Assembly: GCF_900103875.1 (NCBI RefSeq)
Contig: NZ_LT629705.1
Coordinates: forward strand, 2,799,001 to 2,863,000
Length of the DNA: 64,000 nt
DNA from: Pseudomonas arsenicoxydans
Lineage (GTDB): Bacteria > Pseudomonadota > Gammaproteobacteria > Pseudomonadales > Pseudomonadaceae
Reading direction: 5' to 3'
This document shows positions 62,267 to 64,000 of this stretch, in pieces; the stretch's first letter is position 1, and every line of letters starts with the position of its first letter. Below the pieces are notes generated by a model. That model was not told where the DNA came from. It was given only the letters and a program-made list of their open reading frames with translations, and ran no database searches. A program made the translations under genes and the position numbers.

Positions 62267-63768
62267 GAGTTCTGATCCGCGCCGACGCCTCGCCGACCAT
62301 CGGCAGCGGTCACATTGCCCGCTGCCTGACGCTGGCCAGGGTGCTGCGCCGGCAGGGCGCACACGTGGCGTTTGCCTGTCGCCAGTTGCCGGGCCATCGG
62401 CTCACCAACCTCGCTGCCGAGGGTTTTGAAACCTTCGCGTTACCGGATCGCTATCCCGACGAGGACCCGCAACAGCCGATCGAGGGCATGCTGCCGTGGC
62501 AGGCGGACATCGCTGCACTGGCGCAAGCGCTGGAACACGTTCCGGGCTTCGACTGGATCATCGTCGACCACTACGGCCTCGACCATCTCTGGCAGACCGC
62601 GGCCCGGCGATGGGCGCCACGGATCGCGGCGGTGGATGATCTGGCGACGCGCACCTACAGCGTCGATTTGCTGCTGAACCAGAATCTTTCGGGTACGCCT
62701 GAGGCTTATGCCGGACTGCTTGCCGCCGATTGCCGGACCTTGTTCGGTCCACGCTTCGCGATGCTGCGTGATGAGTTCTGCTGCCCGGCGATTGCCATCA
62801 AGCCCCGGGCCAAGCGTGTGCTGGTTAATTTCGGCGGCTTTGATGCCGCAAGACAAACCCATCACGCGATGCGGGCGCTGGCGGATTTCCATGACTTGAA
62901 CGTCGATTTCGTCGCCGGTGCCGACAACCCGGCCTGGGACGAGATGCAGGCACTGGCGGCGTATCGTCCGAACTGGCGCTTGCACAGTTTTGTCAGCGAC
63001 TTCTACCGGCTGATGACCGAGGCCGACCTGTTTGTCGGCGCCGGTGGCGGCACCAGTTGGGAGCGGGCAGCCTTGGGGCTGCCGACCATTTGTATCGCGG
63101 TGTCGAATAATCAGCAGGCCAACGGCGAGGTCATGGCGAGTTCTGGCGCTCATGTGTTCCTTGGGGCGCGTGAACAGGTCAGCGTCGAGCAACTGCGCCA
63201 GGCCGTCGGTTTTGTCGTGGGCAACCAGGGTTTGCGTCAGAGCATGGCTGAACGGTCCCGGCAGTTGGTCGATGGTCGTGGCGCGCAGCGCGTGGCGGCA
63301 GCGTTGGCCGGTGCGGTGTTGCAGGTCCGCCCGGCCACCGCCAACGATGCGCAGTTGTTGTTTGAGGGGCGCAATGCTGAGGCGGTACGGCGCTGGTCGC
63401 TGGAGACGGGCGTGATTGAGTGGTCGGCGCATCAGAACTGGCTGACCGCCAGTTTGAGTAATCCGCAGCGCTTGCTGTTGATCGCCGAGGCCGACGACGG
63501 GCCGGTGGGTGTGTTGCGTTATGACCGGCGCGGGTTTGAAGCTGAAGTCTCGATCTACCTGTTCGAAGATCGCATCGGCTTGGGTTGGGGCAGGGCGCTG
63601 CTGACCCGGGGCGAGGCGTTCGTGACCGCCCATTGGCCCCAACTGACCGCCATCACTGCGCAAGTGTTGCCAGCCAACCAGCCGTCGTTGCAAGTATTTC
63701 GCGACGCGGGTTTCTCTCAGCAAGCTTGCGCGTTCACCCGCGTTTTAAAGGATCAAGGCAATGACTAG
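62263..63768 (+). CDS. pseG: PseG hydrolase fused to a GNAT acetyltransferase (PseG-PseH-like)
   Basis: A 501-residue fusion. Residues 1-about 345 are PseG (IRADASPTIGSGHIARCLTL; DHYGLDHLW; GAGGGTSWERAALGLPTICI), the UDP-sugar hydrolase that frees 2,4-diacetamido-trideoxyaltrose. About 355-495 form a GNAT domain (VRPATANDAQLLFEGRNA; GLGWGRALLTRGEAF; NQPSLQVFRDAGF), matching the N-acetyltransferase PseH. So two neighbouring steps sit in one chain. No separate pseH is visible in the window. Confidence 0.9.
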   Translation: MRVLIRADASPTIGSGHIARCLTLARVLRRQGAHVAFACRQLPGHRLTNLAAEGFETFALPDRYPDEDPQQPIEGMLPWQADIAALAQALEHVPGFDWIIVDHYGLDHLWQTAARRWAPRIAAVDDLATRTYSVDLLLNQNLSGTPEAYAGLLAADCRTLFGPRFAMLRDEFCCPAIAIKPRAKRVLVNFGGFDAARQTHHAMRALADFHDLNVDFVAGADNPAWDEMQALAAYRPNWRLHSFVSDFYRLMTEADLFVGAGGGTSWERAALGLPTICIAVSNNQQANGEVMASSGAHVFLGAREQVSVEQLRQAVGFVVGNQGLRQSMAERSRQLVDGRGAQRVAAALAGAVLQVRPATANDAQLLFEGRNAEAVRRWSLETGVIEWSAHQNWLTASLSNPQRLLLIAEADDGPVGVLRYDRRGFEAEVSIYLFEDRIGLGWGRALLTRGEAFVTAHWPQLTAITAQVLPANQPSLQVFRDAGFSQQACAFTRVLKDQGND

Positions 63769-64000
63769 CTTCAAGATTGGCGAGCGCGTGATCGGTGCCG
63801 ATGCGCCGCCGTTCATCATTGCCGAGATGAGTGGCAACCATAACCAGTCGCTGGACGTGGCGTTGCAAATCGTCGAGGCCGCTGCCAAGGCCGGAGCCCA
63901 CGCCTTGAAGCTGCAAACCTACACCGCCGAGACCATGACCCTGGACCTGTCCGAGGGCGAGTTCTTCATCAAGGACCCCAACAGCCTCTGGGCCGGTTCT
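63761..64000 (+). CDS. pseI: Pseudaminic acid synthase PseI, 5' part (cut by window edge)
   Basis: The first 80 codons: TSFKIGERVIGADAPPFIIA then EMSGNHNQSLDVALQIVEAAAKAG, the N-terminal signature of NeuB/PseI enzymes that condense the hexose with phosphoenolpyruvate. The ATG overlaps the pseG end by 8 bases. The remainder lies beyond 64000. Confidence 0.93.
   Translation, partial: MTSFKIGERVIGADAPPFIIAEMSGNHNQSLDVALQIVEAAAKAGAHALKLQTYTAETMTLDLSEGEFFIKDPNSLWAGS

Noticed and set aside
42744..64000. Horizontally inserted island with integrase or tRNA attachment site
   Set aside because: I see no integrase, transposase, tRNA end or direct repeats at the left border; the right border is outside the window.

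Overview
This 64-kb window is chromosomal DNA of a Pseudomonas, most like the P. fluorescens group. The evidence is the GC-rich coding sequence, the REP-type palindromes (core GTGGGAGCGGGCTTGCCCGC), the phhA-phhB-phhC/phhR phenylalanine locus, the polar-flagellum order flgF-G-H-I-J-K-L and the many familiar Pseudomonas gene pairs. There are no rRNA genes, tRNA genes, integrases, transposases or CRISPR arrays. I count about 60 protein genes, two of them cut by the window edges (a lapG-like gene on the left, pseI on the right).

Layout. 1-8.4 kb: start of a LapG-like protease, YbaN and YecA-type proteins, recQ, a MarR regulator, a FimV-like protein, a SelW-like protein, and an AraC regulator paired with an EamA exporter. 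8.5-19.7 kb: an LpxH-like hydrolase, an HD protein, an Mpo1-like membrane protein, an OruR-like AraC regulator, trkH, a nitroreductase, a Cpx-type envelope-stress locus (coiled-coil membrane protein, response regulator, Spy/CpxP-like protein, sensor kinase), yciI, yciB, a PHP phosphatase and yciO. 19.7-23.4 kb: scpA, scpB, a DUF1289 protein and rluB. 23.5-24.7 kb: a two-gene unit made of a 45-residue acidic peptide and an M29/NicX-like metalloprotein, preceded by a very AT-rich stretch. 25.6-33.9 kb: an aromatic amino acid permease behind a possible leader peptide, arfB, an MFS transporter, two very small proteins, and the divergent phhABC / phhR pair.

34.2-42.6 kb is the flagellar operon flgFGHIJKL, starting from what looks like its own sigma-54 promoter. 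42.7-64 kb is a surface-glycan island in the place where pseudomonads carry flagellin-glycosylation genes. It has two very large multi-domain glycosyltransferases, an RTX-repeat protein, a CDP-sugar pathway (rfbF, rfbG, an epimerase, a C-methyltransferase and a reductase, with further methyltransferases), and the pseudaminic acid pathway (pseB, pseC, a methylase, pseF, a pseG fused to an acetyltransferase domain, and pseI). A second good sigma-54 promoter lies before rfbF, so the sugar genes may be switched on together with the flagellum.

The item most likely to be undescribed is the small-peptide/M29-like pair at 23.5-24.7 kb. It has features expected of a ribosomally made, modified peptide: an acidic leader-like region, a short hydrophobic tail, and a weak-terminator hairpin between precursor and enzyme. 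Other notable points are the small reading frames before the aroP-like gene, a predicted branched CDP-deoxysugar, the PseG-GNAT fusion, and a partial duplication of a nitroreductase 3' end together with its palindromic repeat. All calls come from reading the sequence; no database search was run.
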